DNA of 64,000 nucleotides. It comes from Diabrotica undecimpunctata (lineage: Eukaryota; Arthropoda; Insecta; Coleoptera; Chrysomelidae). The position numbers and the translations under genes were made by a program. The notes beneath the pieces were generated by a model. That model worked only from the letters and a program-made list of their open reading frames with translations, was not told the origin of the DNA and did no database searches. The DNA lies in NCBI RefSeq assembly GCF_040954645.1, contig NC_092803.1, forward strand, positions 125,501,461 to 125,565,460. Reading direction: 5' to 3'. Below, in pieces: positions 37,233 to 47,757 of the stretch (position 1 is its first letter; the number at the start of each line of letters is the position of its first letter).

Positions 37233-37264
37233 TCTTTGCCAAATTTGTTGCATATGGATCCCAA

Positions 37265-37929
37265 ATTAAGCTAAGATTATTACGTTACAAATAAATTAAT
37301 ATTATTTATGTGACTATACTGTGTATTAATATATTAAGATAATAACTAACAGACAAGAGAGACTCTATTGATCGTTATTTACAAAAGAAACATATTTATT
37401 TCATTTATTGCCCGTTTTTATTAGACGATACTCAACTTAACCTACAAAAAAGTCATGTTAATTTTGTATGTGTTTTCCTTACAAAAACAAGCACTGAGTA
37501 CAAAATTAACCCACGTGTCAATGAAATCAATATAATAATATTTTCCCACACTTACAACAGAGAGTCCATTATCTAAATTTATATGTTGCTTATCAGAATA
37601 GGGGAAAGTTAGGACGTGAACCATTATTGGGTAGAGTCGATTTTTTTATTTGAGAATTCTTTTAATAAATATACTATATATATCTAAAGCTTAGTAGCCA
37701 ATAATATGTATGTCATGCAAGAAATTGTTGATGATGTAATAATATTAATAAATTTACGCTAGAAATCGTGACATATTACATTAGTTATAAAAAATATTAT
37801 TTTCTATGGGGTAAACCACAATTGATTGTAATGAGAATTACATTTGAGATTTGTTTTGTCCAATAGGGAAATCGTTTTAAAAATTCTAAAAGAAAATGAT
37901 GAATCATCTTTTAATAAACCTTTAAGGCA
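37265..37929. other. Intergenic, no gene seen
   Basis: AT-rich; the frame at 37442-37624 is unsupported. Confidence 0.5.
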
Positions 37930-38097
37930 CCAATCTAGCATAAATTTTCTTCTCCTATAAGTACCGTTACTAATGGAGGTTGGCGATGATCTCTTTAAAT
38001 TCGTGTCTAACGGTGCTTTTCTTATTAGGGCTTGAACGTCTAGTCCTGTCCAATTCTTGATGTTACGCAGCCATTTGTTGTCTACCTTCTTCTTCTT
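37930..38097 (-). pseudogene. LINE 3'-end fragment (aag-tail family)
   Basis: Encodes NKWLRNIKNWTGLDVQALIR and a shifted IANLH end, close to the nested copy at 2643-3149. It abuts the tail of the longer LINE at 38098, so one inserted next to or into the other. Confidence 0.75.
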
Positions 38098-40330
38098 GAT
38101 GTACTTATCTGTCACGAATGTTGGCGATCATCATGGCAATCTTTATCTGATCTGCAGTAGCGCGGAAAAGCTGCACAGGTGTTGTATTGAACCAAATTCT
38201 AAGGTTCTTTAACCAAGATGTTCTTTTTCTTCCTGGATCTCGTTTACCAAATATTTTTTCTTGCAGGATGGCTTGAAGGAGAGCATATCTGGATTCATTT
38301 TGCATAATATGTCCGAAGAATTGTAACTTTCGAGATTTAATGGTGGTCAGTACCTCTCGGTTCTTATTTATTCTTCTGAGGACCTTCTCATTTGTGACTC
38401 GGTCAGTCCACGGGATCTTAAGTATTCTCCGATATAGCCATATCTTAAATACTTTCCGTTTTCTGCACATATCTTCGTTCAACGTCTCACCATTCTTACT
38501 TTTGTATCAAAAAGAGAACTTGTGACTCTTAAAGAAGGCCGAATAAAGATGGATTTAGCTTTTCCGATGCGTGCTCTAATCTTCTGGTTGTTGGTCCATT
38601 TTTCATTTATTATGGTGCCGAGGTAGTTGTAGTACGTCACTCTTTCTACAGGGGATTGGTTGACATAGAGTTGACCTTCTGTTATACTTTTCTTGCTTAT
38701 TATCATAAGCTTGGTCTTCTTAACGTTTATATTGAGTCCCTATTGTTGACTGTAATACGTGATTTCGTTCATAAGAACTTGTAGGTCTTTTAAGTTGTTC
38801 GCAGATACCATGGTGTCATCTGCATATTTGATGTTGTTTAGCGGGTAACTATTTAGTAGAATACCTTTTTCAGTTTCGTGCAAAGCTTCGATAAATATTC
38901 TTTCAGAGTGCAGATTAAAGATTAGAGGAGACAAAATACAGCCTTATCTCACTCCACGTATGATTTTCACATAGCTAGTATGTTCACCTGAGATTTACTC
39001 TTTGATTCTAGTAAATATTTCTAATTATTTTCAGATCTTGGTTGTTAATTCCTGCTTATTTTAGTATTTACATCATCTTGGCGTGCTGTACTCGATCAAA
39101 CGCTTTCTCGTAATCAACCAGACATGCGCATACGTCGCAGTTGACGTCTCTGCATCTTTGGAAAAAGACTTGAGAACAAAGCCTCTTTAGTACCAACATC
39201 ATTTGTGAATCAGAACTGGTTGGGGGAAATTTGACTTTCCCACAGCTTGTAGATTCTCTTATGAATTATCTTCAGGAACAATTTTAGGAGATGACTCATA
39301 AGGCTTATTGTACGGTAATCTTCACATTTTCTGGCTCCTGATTTTTTTGAAAGTGCAATAAACTCAGATTTCAGCCATTCTGTTGGTATTTCTCTAGAGC
39401 TGTATATATTTTTGAATATCTTTGTGATTATTGCTATTAATTCGTTGTCCATTAGTTTGAGTAGTTCTGCTTGTATATTATCAGGGCTTGCCGCTTTGCC
39501 ATCCTTTAACTGTGTTATTGCGGAATAAACTTCCTGCTGTAATATTCTTGGTCCATCTTCCATCTCTTCTTCTAGCTCAAAGGTGTTATCTCTTTGGTCT
39601 TCAAACAGTTTTTCTAGATATTCTTTCCATGTTCTTATTTTACTCTGTTTCTCCAAGATGACGTTTCCGTCAGAATCCGTTATATTTGCTTTCTGCCTTC
39701 GTCTTAGTCCCCCTGTGACTTTTTTAACTTTTCTATGTACATTGTGACTATTGTACTTTGACTGCAGAGTCTCAATTTCTTCGCATGTTTCCCTTGCTTC
39801 TTTTTCTTTTGCTTCTCTGATTTTCGTTCTTATTAATATATTTATGGTTGTATATTCGTTGGGGTCATTTTTGGCTTCTCTTCTCACGTCCATTAGTTTT
39901 AGGATCTCATTTGTCATCCATGATTTTTCTTCATTAATCTATCTGCTTTTAAGTGTTTATCCCTTACATTTTGCACTATTTCTGTAATATGTTTGATCGT
40001 TTGTTCTTCGTTCGATTCGTTTCTAATTGCAGTCAGTTGCTCGTTTAACGTGCCTTGGACTCCCATAATCGTGTCAAGGTCTTTTAGCAGACGTAGGTCG
40101 TATGATTTTGCTTTTATTTTCTGCACTGTTTTGAGTTTGACTCGAAATACTTCCACCAGTGGAACGTGGTCTGTCTCTAAGTCTGTCTCTAAGTCTTGAC
40201 AGATGTAAAGCTGTTTCGGAATCTTTTATTTACTAAAATGTAGTCTATTTGATTTCTAATAATTTTCCCGGGTCTGTCTTGAGGGGATTTCCACGTGTAC
40301 AGCTTGCGAGGTGTACACTTTTGTACACAC
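38098..40330 (-). pseudogene. Longest copy of the aag-tail LINE family
   Basis: Reading leftward: an endonuclease end (LYTWKSPQDRPGKIIRNQID near 40300-40240), a linker (40156-39914), the reverse transcriptase start (39917-39210, with ITQLKDGKAASPDNIQAELL and WLKSEFIALSKKSGARKCED), a broken CLVDYEKAFDRV block near 39120, and LNNIKYADDTMVSANNL with the catalytic YADD near 38830. Then come YNYLGTIINEKW and the family C-terminus (38482-38105): a WLYRRILKIPWTDRV block, LQFFGHIMQNESRY and MMIANI. An (aag)n tail lies at 38098. About six frameshifts. The endonuclease start is missing. Confidence 0.87.
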
Positions 40331-40374
40331 TGTACACTGTTGTCTGCCAGAAGCACGTTTTTTTATTTTTCTTC

Positions 40375-40610
40375 CATTATTAGTTGAAGGAAGTTGTATC
40401 TCTATTGTCTGAATATATGTCCAAGATAAGATGTTTTCGGTTTTCTAATAAGTTCTACAAGTTCACGATCTCTATTGGTACGTCTTAAAACTTCTTCATT
40501 TTTAATATGGTCAGTCCATGGAATTTGTAGAATGCGGCTGAATATCCACATCTCAAAGTTTTCCAGGCGTCACAATGAGCTAATTGTCAGCATCAAGGCT
40601 TTCATACGAT
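40375..40610 (-). pseudogene. LINE C-terminal fragment
   Basis: Encodes FEMWIFSRILQIPWTDHIKN, then EEVLRR and KTSYLGHIFRQ, the aag-tail family again, truncated before its 3' end where the longer copy begins. Confidence 0.75.
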
Positions 40611-40643
40611 GTAGTAGGATATTGCTTGGGATGCACACGGGAT

Positions 40644-40748
40644 GTCTCGTCCCGCACCGTCCCCGATCGGTCCCGAGGGATAGGACAAGACATTTTTGGT
40701 GCAAGATGGGACGAAGGACGGAACAGCAATTTTTCTGCGGGACGAGAC
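40644..40748. repeat. GC-rich inverted repeat, possible hAT element end
   Basis: gtctcgtcccgc at 40644-40655 is the exact reverse complement of gcgggacgagac at 40737-40748. The stretch is rich in ggacg/cgtcc motifs, in contrast to the surrounding AT-rich DNA. It lies upstream of a hAT-like fragment (41100-41375) and may be a terminal or subterminal region. Confidence 0.55.
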
Positions 40749-41099
40749 AGGGGAAGGAACTAGCGCTTTGTCACGCATGTCCCGCAAAAACTGCACTTTT
40801 ATTATTTTTAGAATGATTTGGTAACTAAATATATATATATATAAGTATCTATAACTATCTGCACTATGTTTGCAACGTAAAAGAATTTATAGAAATTAAA
40901 CTGTTTCTGTTTAAATAGTTCTTATTGCTAAAACATAATTAATACATTTAGAATAACACAAAATTTTAAAATGTTTTTGACAATTTATTTTGATTTATTG
41001 CGATGCACACCTGGTATGCAAAAAATTGTTTTGGTCTATGTCCTCCTATGGTCTATTTTTCTTTGGGTACTCTACTGGCAAGGACGATCTTAAAATTTT

Positions 41100-41372
41100 G
41101 TGAATTTACAAGAAAATGCTGTGTCTTTCGACAAACTGGATCAATGTCTAGAAGAAGAAAAAGAAGACATAAAAGTTCACATCTTATCTTGCTATAAAGA
41201 CAACCAGAATAAATTTCGTATCATGGCTCATGTGATCCGGGATATCCTATCAATTCCAGCTACGTCTATCCCAGAAGTATCTTTTCCAGAGTCGGCTTAC
41301 CAGCTGCCATTCGTTGTGTCCAGTCATAAACATATAGAAGATAAAATACTTTTTAATTTAATTAAAGAATAC

Positions 41373-41375
<3 letters not shown>
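41100..41375 (+). pseudogene. hAT transposase dimerisation-domain fragment
   Basis: The frame includes DKLDQCLEEEKEDIKVHILS and IRDILSIPATSIPEVSF. The IPATS block followed by a Phe-rich stretch is the usual core of the C-terminal hAT dimerisation region, although the SERxFS motif is changed. It runs into the TA tract at 41376. The catalytic core is absent. Confidence 0.6.

Positions 41376-41464
<89 letters not shown>
41376..41464. repeat. (TA)n microsatellite
   Basis: TA tract with two TG steps near its right end. Confidence 0.98.
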
Positions 41465-41465
<1 letters not shown>

Positions 41466-41700
41466 GTTCGGATAAATTTTCGCGGTCATATAAATGAAAA
41501 TTACTAAGTTCTCGGGAAGAACCCAGTTGAGAATTTAAACCTCGACGTTTCGGCACCCATTTTGAAACCATTTTCAAGAAGGATACGGTTCCGTTGCCTA
41601 CTCCCCTCACTCGTGACGCACTGGTATCTTGTTCTGTATAAATACAAGAACCGTCAAACGGCACTGAGGTCTCAATCTGCCTACTTCTCACTCGACACTG
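41465..41700 (-). repeat. Penelope-type repeat end with decayed hammerhead motif
   Basis: On the minus strand GUGCC-GAAACGUC (41554 to 41543) keeps the GAAA core, a two-base palindromic stem III and the UC cleavage dinucleotide. The CUGANGA position (near 41575) reads CUUGAAAA. It follows the TA tract directly, as other hammerhead pieces here do. No protein fragment is attached. Confidence 0.45.
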
Positions 41701-41709
41701 AAAGTATCG

Positions 41710-44700
41710 AAAGTATGTTAAAAAAATTAGCTATTTATCTATATAATTCGTCACAGTCGTTTTACCGACATTTTCAGGTCTCCAGACGCATTGAATGAAC
41801 TTTACTTATCATTAGACAGTTTTTTTTCGTGTATATTTTTAATTTTAAAGCTATTTAAAAAAAATAGTAGTATCTATAAATTTTCGGTAGACGGTGTTTA
41901 TTTGAGGTGCTGTAACAAAAATCTGCTAAGGAGTCTGGGTGACTCTATCCAGTGTAGCAAAAGGGTGAACTCTAAAATGTACCTTGATACACCAACGAAC
42001 TAATATGTGGAATAACGGAAGATGAAAGGGATTAGATAGAAATAAATTATGTAAAAGAAATAAATAAAGGGTAATTATGAATTTTAAAATATAGCAGAAT
42101 TAAGTGTTGGTTAGAGACTATGCAGGAGAATGACCACTTGACACTCAAAGAAGGATTCGGCCAATTTACATGCCCTACAGAGACCGTAAGATATAAGAAC
42201 TAATGACAAGAAAACCACCAAGAAATAAACAGATGAAAGATAAAAGTTGCTCTAATGAATGCTTGGGCGCCAGGAAGTTAAATATTTTCTTCCGAGATAT
42301 CTTGTATTGCTGAAATATGAAAGATAGGTACTAATTGAAATATTAAATTTTAACCACAACTTTAATAATTACCAAACTTAGGTACAGACTATTTTAAATG
42401 CTTATATACTACCCACCACCTCTTATGTACAGTTAACTTAGCTATATTTACAGTAAAATCCCTGAATATAATTATAAAACAATTTACCCCTGATATACCC
42501 GTTAATTTCAAATCGTGACAAAAGTTATACCCAATAATAATGTATAAATAATAAATATAATTATATACTACTCATTAATAGTTTAGTTTTCGTTCAAGAA
42601 TTGTTTAGGTTTTCAAGTGAAAACTCTCTGGATATGTGTGCACATGATAACCTAACAAAGAGAAATTCAAGGGAGAGTTATAACCTCATCCCTTGGTAGA
42701 CAATAAATAATTAAATTAAGTTACAATGATTAATGTTTTAAGAAAATTGAAGGTATTTATTATTAAGGATATATATTTTAATTAAAATTGGAACCAAAAG
42801 TTAAAACCTTGAAGATGACGTAGCAAAAGTTATTTAAAATAATTGAATGAGAAACAAAAATAAAAGTAAGTTCTTCCTGCCGGTTTCCGTAGGTTGCCCT
42901 TGAAGATGATCCGGTGGAGAACTAGACTCAGGTGGTAAAAGGTACACCAAACCTGGATTCCCTGGATCAAGTACTCTTAGACAGATAAGTCAACTTAAAA
43001 TTCTTTTTAAATTGCCAATAAAAACCAGTGAACTTAAAACTTCTTCCCCTTGTCCTTAGTAAGTACAACCCAAAAAAACTAAAAAGATTTATTCCCGTAA
43101 CTTGCAACTGGATTCTGGGAGTAGGCTAAAAAGGAACAATTGTGTTACTTCATGTTCTTTGTACGTACAAAAGGTAAGGAAAAACACAAGGTTTATCAAC
43201 CTTGAAAGGCGATACAAGAAATGTCAACAAGTGACCTTAAATTGAAATAAACACCTTAATGGTTTTCGGTAAATAGTGACCTTCGAATGGTGTGACAATG
43301 TTTTTATAATGTATGGATATATTAAATAGGTAGTTTTAACGGAAAGCATGATCTTTATATATTATAGAATAGGAAAAAAAAGAAATATTAGCCGGTTTAA
43401 ACGGTATGAAATTAAAATAAATAATTGTTTGCTTTCACTCTTGAAAGAAAATAAAAATTTGAGATAGAAATAGAATCTAATACTTATAATTTATTTAGGT
43501 ATAAAACATTTTCCTTAATGGAATAAGGTGAAATATGACATGTATAAAATATATGAAATACCTATCAAAGAAGAAATTAAAATAGATCTGAATTTTACTA
43601 ACAATGGCGGATGATATGAAGGATTTTTTCTTATAATTTATTTGTAATTTCATCTTACCGGTTAGGGTGACCCAACTGAAAGTATCCTCGTACAAACAAC
43701 AAAATAACTCAAATGATTTCTTCCAAAACGAACAGCTCTTGACAATAAAATAAACTTAAACTCAATTCGGGAAAAATGGCACTTCCCAGCCGCTACTATT
43801 CTAATCGAAGCGATCTTTCACATCCAGTTGACAAGTAACCCTGTTAAGGTTCTACAAGTCGTCGGATGGATGTACTTTCAGAATCTTACCACTGGTGGCG
43901 CGGTTTAATGCCAACCTTAGAAAATAAGATTTACTGGGAGTTATTTAAATATTTAGTTTAAGAATATTTCAATATGAATTTAATTTAGAATTAAATTAAA
44001 AGATTCCAGTCACAAAAAAAAGGTAAACGATTATGTAAGTAACGGACTCGTTACAATGCCTTTTTAATTATTTATATTTTATGGCCCATCGAATTTGCTA
44101 ATGTACATTTAAAAATACGATGTAAACATTTATTACGACAATTTAATTTAAAAAATTTCAAATACTGTTATTTAAAATACCCCTTGCCACTTACGAAAAA
44201 TATTAATTTAATTAATTATTTAAATTAATTAATTAATTAAATTTTAATTTCTTTTATTTATTTTTTCACCTTCTTGCAGCGATATCGCTATTGCTTATAA
44301 TTTAACCGAGATCATTTTATGTCTTTTAAAGAAAACAACGAAAGAGTGTAAAAGGGATTTTAAATTGTTCTATTAACTATTTAAGCATAAAACTGTTTTT
44401 GCATATATATGACATTATATATTATGCTATTAGAAGCTGGAGCTGGTTCATTTTCCCACAGTTAGTGCTCCATGTGCTTAGAAATGTGCAGTAATGTTGG
44501 AAAGCATCTTATTATTATATCACTTCCACCAAATATTCATTTCGTTCGCATAAATAAAACGTTATGTAAATGCATGTGATGTTACGAAAATGCTTTCCTT
44601 TATGTGCCTTAGTGATGTTATCTTTCATTGGCTGTAACTCGATTTACATTGTAATTTGCGAAAATCAAAGTGGTATAATTTAGAATTTATTAAATATATC

Positions 44701-44770
44701 AGTTTAATGTATTCCTGAACCATTAAGTCAACTACCTACTTTAGATTGACCCTTGGGATTTCTTTTATAC
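41710..44770. other. Long intergenic stretch, no gene seen
   Basis: About 3 kb, AT-rich, with mixed-composition blocks at 42860-43260 and 43640-43930. On the minus strand it ends at 44055 with tgtaacgag, like a gypsy LTR start, but no second LTR boundary or duplication could be fixed. AT palindromes lie at 44200-44245. No coding frame supported. Confidence 0.45.
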
Positions 44771-45192
44771 CACGTCAATTAATGTTAAAAGAAAATACTA
44801 AATTTTTTTTTAATACACTTTTCCTCACAAAAATCGAGTAAGAAACCATCAATACTATCCACTTTGAAAAAGGAAAAAATCCAAATCTAGAAAAAGGAAA
44901 CGTTTTTAGTAAGCAATTAAAAACGAGAGAGCTCAGAAATCGCGAAGAGAATATAAACATCGGTAAGATAGTTTCGAAACAAATTCAGATTTCTGCTTTA
45001 ATCTGAACCTTCTAAAAATGCAAGGTATAACAGACGTTGATAAAGATGTTAATAGAGACATGGGAAATCTAAAATTTGCATTCCACGACATGTCTATCAA
45101 CTAAGCAGAAATCCTTAACAAATTTGTTTCTTGTACTCATACAGAGTAGATCCGAATAAAATGAAAAAGACAGCAAAGATTTGATTTCACGT

Positions 45193-45269
45193 ACAAAGCG
45201 TCTATGTATCTGTTGATACGTATTTCGACTTAATAAGTCTCATCAGAACAGTTATTCGTAGGCGTTTTC
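45193..45269 (-). ncRNA. Hammerhead ribozyme, type I (copy A)
   Basis: On the minus strand CUGAUGA (45246-45240) is followed by stem II gacuu-auu-aaguc, GAAA (45226-45223), a palindromic stem III UAC/GUA and UC. Predicted cleavage lies between 45215 and 45214. Stem I pairs CUGUU with AACAG; the outer CUACG/CAUAG helix carries one mismatch. Confidence 0.88.
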
Positions 45270-45841
45270 AACGTGAAAAATGAATCTTTTCTGTCTTTTA
45301 AGAAGCAACAATAAAATGGCTTCGTTATGGACGCAATAGCGACATCTGATAGAAAAATCGTTAAGATGGTTTTGAAACAAATTCAGATTTCTGCTTTAAT
45401 CTGAACCTTCTAAAAATGCAAGGTATAACAGACGTTGATAAAGATGTTAATAGAGACAAAGGGAATCTAAAATTTGCATTCCACGACATGTCTTACAGAC
45501 AGCAGAATAGACTCTTTGTACGTGAAATCAAATCTTTGCTGTCTTTTTCATTTTATTCGGATCTACTCTGTATGAGTACAAGAAACAAATTCGTTAAGTA
45601 TTGCTGCTTAGTTGATAGACATGTCGTGGAATGCGAATTTTAGATTCCCCATGTCTCTATTAACATCTTTATCAACGACTGTTATACCTTGCATTTTTAG
45701 AAGGTTCAGATTAAAGCAGAAATCTGAATTTGTTTCGAAACTATCTTACCGATTTTTCTATCAGATGTCGCTATTGCGTCCAAAACGAAGCCATTTTATT
45801 GTTGCTTCTTAAAAGACAGAAAAGATTCATTTTTCTCGTTG

Positions 45842-45917
45842 AAAACGCCTATGAATAACTGTTCTGATGAGACTTATTACGTCGAAATACGTATCAACAG
45901 ATACATAGACGCTTTGT
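45842..45917 (+). ncRNA. Hammerhead ribozyme, type I (copy B)
   Basis: CUGAUGA at 45864-45870, GAAA at 45884-45887, stem III UAC/GUA at 45888-45893, cleavage after C45895. Stem I: CUGUU/AACAG, a 5x3 internal loop, then CUAUG/CAUAG and further weak pairs. Stem II (gacuu-auu-acguc) has lost one pair. Confidence 0.88.
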
Positions 45918-46239
45918 ACGTGAAATCAAATCTTTGCTGTCTTTTTCATTTTATTCGGATCTACTCTGTATGAGTACAAGAAACAAATTCGTTAAGGATT
46001 TCTGCTTAGTTGATAGACATGTCGTGGAATGCAAATTTTAGATTCCCCATGTCTCTATTAACATCTTTATCAACGTCTGTTATACCTTGCATTTTTAGAA
46101 GTTTCAGATTAAAGCAGAAATCTGAATTTGTTTCGAAACTATCTTACCAATTTTTCTATCAGATGTCGCTATTGCGTCCATAACGAAGCCATTTTACTGT
46201 TGCTTCTTAAAAGACAAAAAAGATTCATTTTTCACGTTG

Positions 46240-46315
46240 AAAACGCCTATGAATACCTGTTCTGATGAGATTTATTAAGTCGAAATACGTATCAACAGAT
46301 ACATAGACGCTTTGT
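46240..46315 (+). ncRNA. Hammerhead ribozyme, type I (copy C)
   Basis: CUGAUGA at 46262-46268, stem II gauuu-auu-aaguc with a U-G pair, GAAA at 46282-46285, stem III UAC/GUA, cleavage after C46293. Both stem I helices (CUGUU/AACAG and CUAUG/CAUAG) are intact. Its cleavage site is exactly 398 nt from that of copy B. Confidence 0.9.
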
Positions 46316-47101
46316 ACGTGAAATCAAATCCTTGCTGTCTTTTTCATTTCAGAATATAAACAATATAGAGGTAAGGGAAATATTGTTTATTCAAAAACAC
46401 AAGATCCACTGTGTAGTTACCCCAATAAATGCTATGAGTTATTTGCATCTCATGCAGAACTGCAGACAATTTATGTTAATTTTTGGGGCATGAACAGTTT
46501 TGATACACAAAATTCTTACTAACAAGATTGTATGAGATCTAAAAATGTAACTAGGAGGAAAACTAAAGCACTAGTGTCAAAAAGATCTTAAATTATTGAA
46601 TATAAATTAAAATCACAAGAAAAAGTGATGTTAAGGTATGCAAAATTTCTTTCCTAAGTATCCATGGCTTACAGAAAAATCTAGGTCGGGTTGAAAATCT
46701 AGTAATACAATTAAAAACTGGATCAAATACTCCAAAATCAGATCTAAGAGGTCGACATTCAAATCATCCTAAAAAATATTTCAATTCTAATATAGATTTT
46801 CTGAAATCTTTTATTGAAAGCTTACCTAAGTACGAAAGCCATTACACCTGTGCTACAGAAATAGACAATATATGAGTATGGAGTACTCTATTCAGACTTG
46901 TTATGAGAAATATGTAGGAGAATGCATTTTGCAAAAGAAAACCTCAGTTTCTGCAGATGAATTTAGAAGAATATTTACTTAAGAATATAATATAAGTTTC
47001 AAAACTCCAAAAATGGATAAATTTCAAGCGTGCGATAAGTTTTTAGTAGCTTTAGAAAATGCCAAGTTACACCATAATGAAACTAAGGTTGAAAAAATTA
47101 A

Positions 47102-47418
47102 GGACCAGCTGAAGTCCGTTTGAAGAGGTTTACTCTCCGGGCACTGGAACTCACTTAAAGCATGGGTGTATGTTACCTGAAATAAAATTTAATTAAAATA
47201 TTAAACATCAAATAATATTAACAACATCATGTACAATCTTTGGTAACATAATATATTTTAAAGGGTTTTTACCCAAATATTTTGGTGGCTCAGGCATGGT
47301 AACCTGTATTTTTAATCTGATGATGGAACTGTTGTTCCGAAAACGTTCGTGTTTTTAATTTAGCCCTTTTAAGGGTTTTTATAAAATATACCCATTTACA
47401 AAGATTAACCTCTTTTTA
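47102..47418 (+). mobile_element. 317-bp repeat with hammerhead-like motif, 10-bp TSD
   Basis: aaaaaattaa at 47092-47101 and 47419-47428 flanks the insert, and the host frame reads VEKIK before it and IKTEQELHH after. The insert has no coding frame. CUGAUGA (47317-47323), stem II ggaac-uguu-guucc, GAAA (47339-47342), stem III AC/GU and UC (cleavage after 47348) are all present, but stem I does not pair. Probably a decayed Penelope-related or retrozyme monomer. Confidence 0.72.
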
Positions 47419-47522
47419 AAAAAATTAAAACTGAACAAGAATTACATCATAGAAAAGCTGAAGCAGATCAACAGGCTGTCAGAGACGTAGTAGAGGAATC
47501 AAGCTTAATCTTTCTTCTGCTA

Positions 47523-47757
47523 ACTTATCTTCTTCTTCTTCTTCTTTTAGCATCATAAACCTGGACGGGTCTTTGCCTGTCTGGGTATGTTCTTCCATTC
47601 AGATCTCTCTTCTCCTCCATTGACTTGTATTCATGGTTTTCAGGTCGTCTTCCACGTCAACCATTTATCTTGTCCTGGGCCTTTCTTTTTTCCGCCTTCC
47701 TACCGGCTTCCACTGTAACAGCTTCTTTGTCGTTTTCGTGTCTCGGACGAAATCGTC
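47523..47757 (-). pseudogene. LINE 3'-end fragment with (aag)n tail
   Basis: Encodes a broken C-terminus (RRFRPRHENDKEAVTV, then DLNGRTYPDRQRPVQVYDAK) ending in an (aag)n tail, seen as (ctt)n at 47529-47545 on the plus strand. Same family as 37132-37232. It interrupts the transposase-like gene in reverse orientation. Confidence 0.75.

Larger units (their letters stand above)
44960..46350. mobile_element. Retrozyme-like array of 398-bp hammerhead units, 12-bp TSD
   Basis: agaatataaaca at 44948-44959 and 46351-46362 brackets the array exactly. The left part is in reverse orientation: one unit from 44976 and a partial one from 45374, 398 bp apart. At about 45494-45513 the orientation flips, and forward units follow with the same motifs at 45514, 45913 and 46311. 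Unit-to-unit identity is very high. Each full unit holds one hammerhead ribozyme. There is no protein-coding frame. TSD, tandem monomers and self-cleaving motif together fit a non-autonomous retrozyme moved by another element's machinery. Confidence 0.9.

Noticed and set aside
44034..44055. Gypsy LTR start (tgtaacgag on the minus strand)
   Set aside because: No matching LTR end, second LTR or target duplication could be found in the flanking 2 kb.
47529..47545. (ctt)n as an independent microsatellite
   Set aside because: It is the 3' tail of a minus-strand LINE fragment, as at 37132 and 53020.
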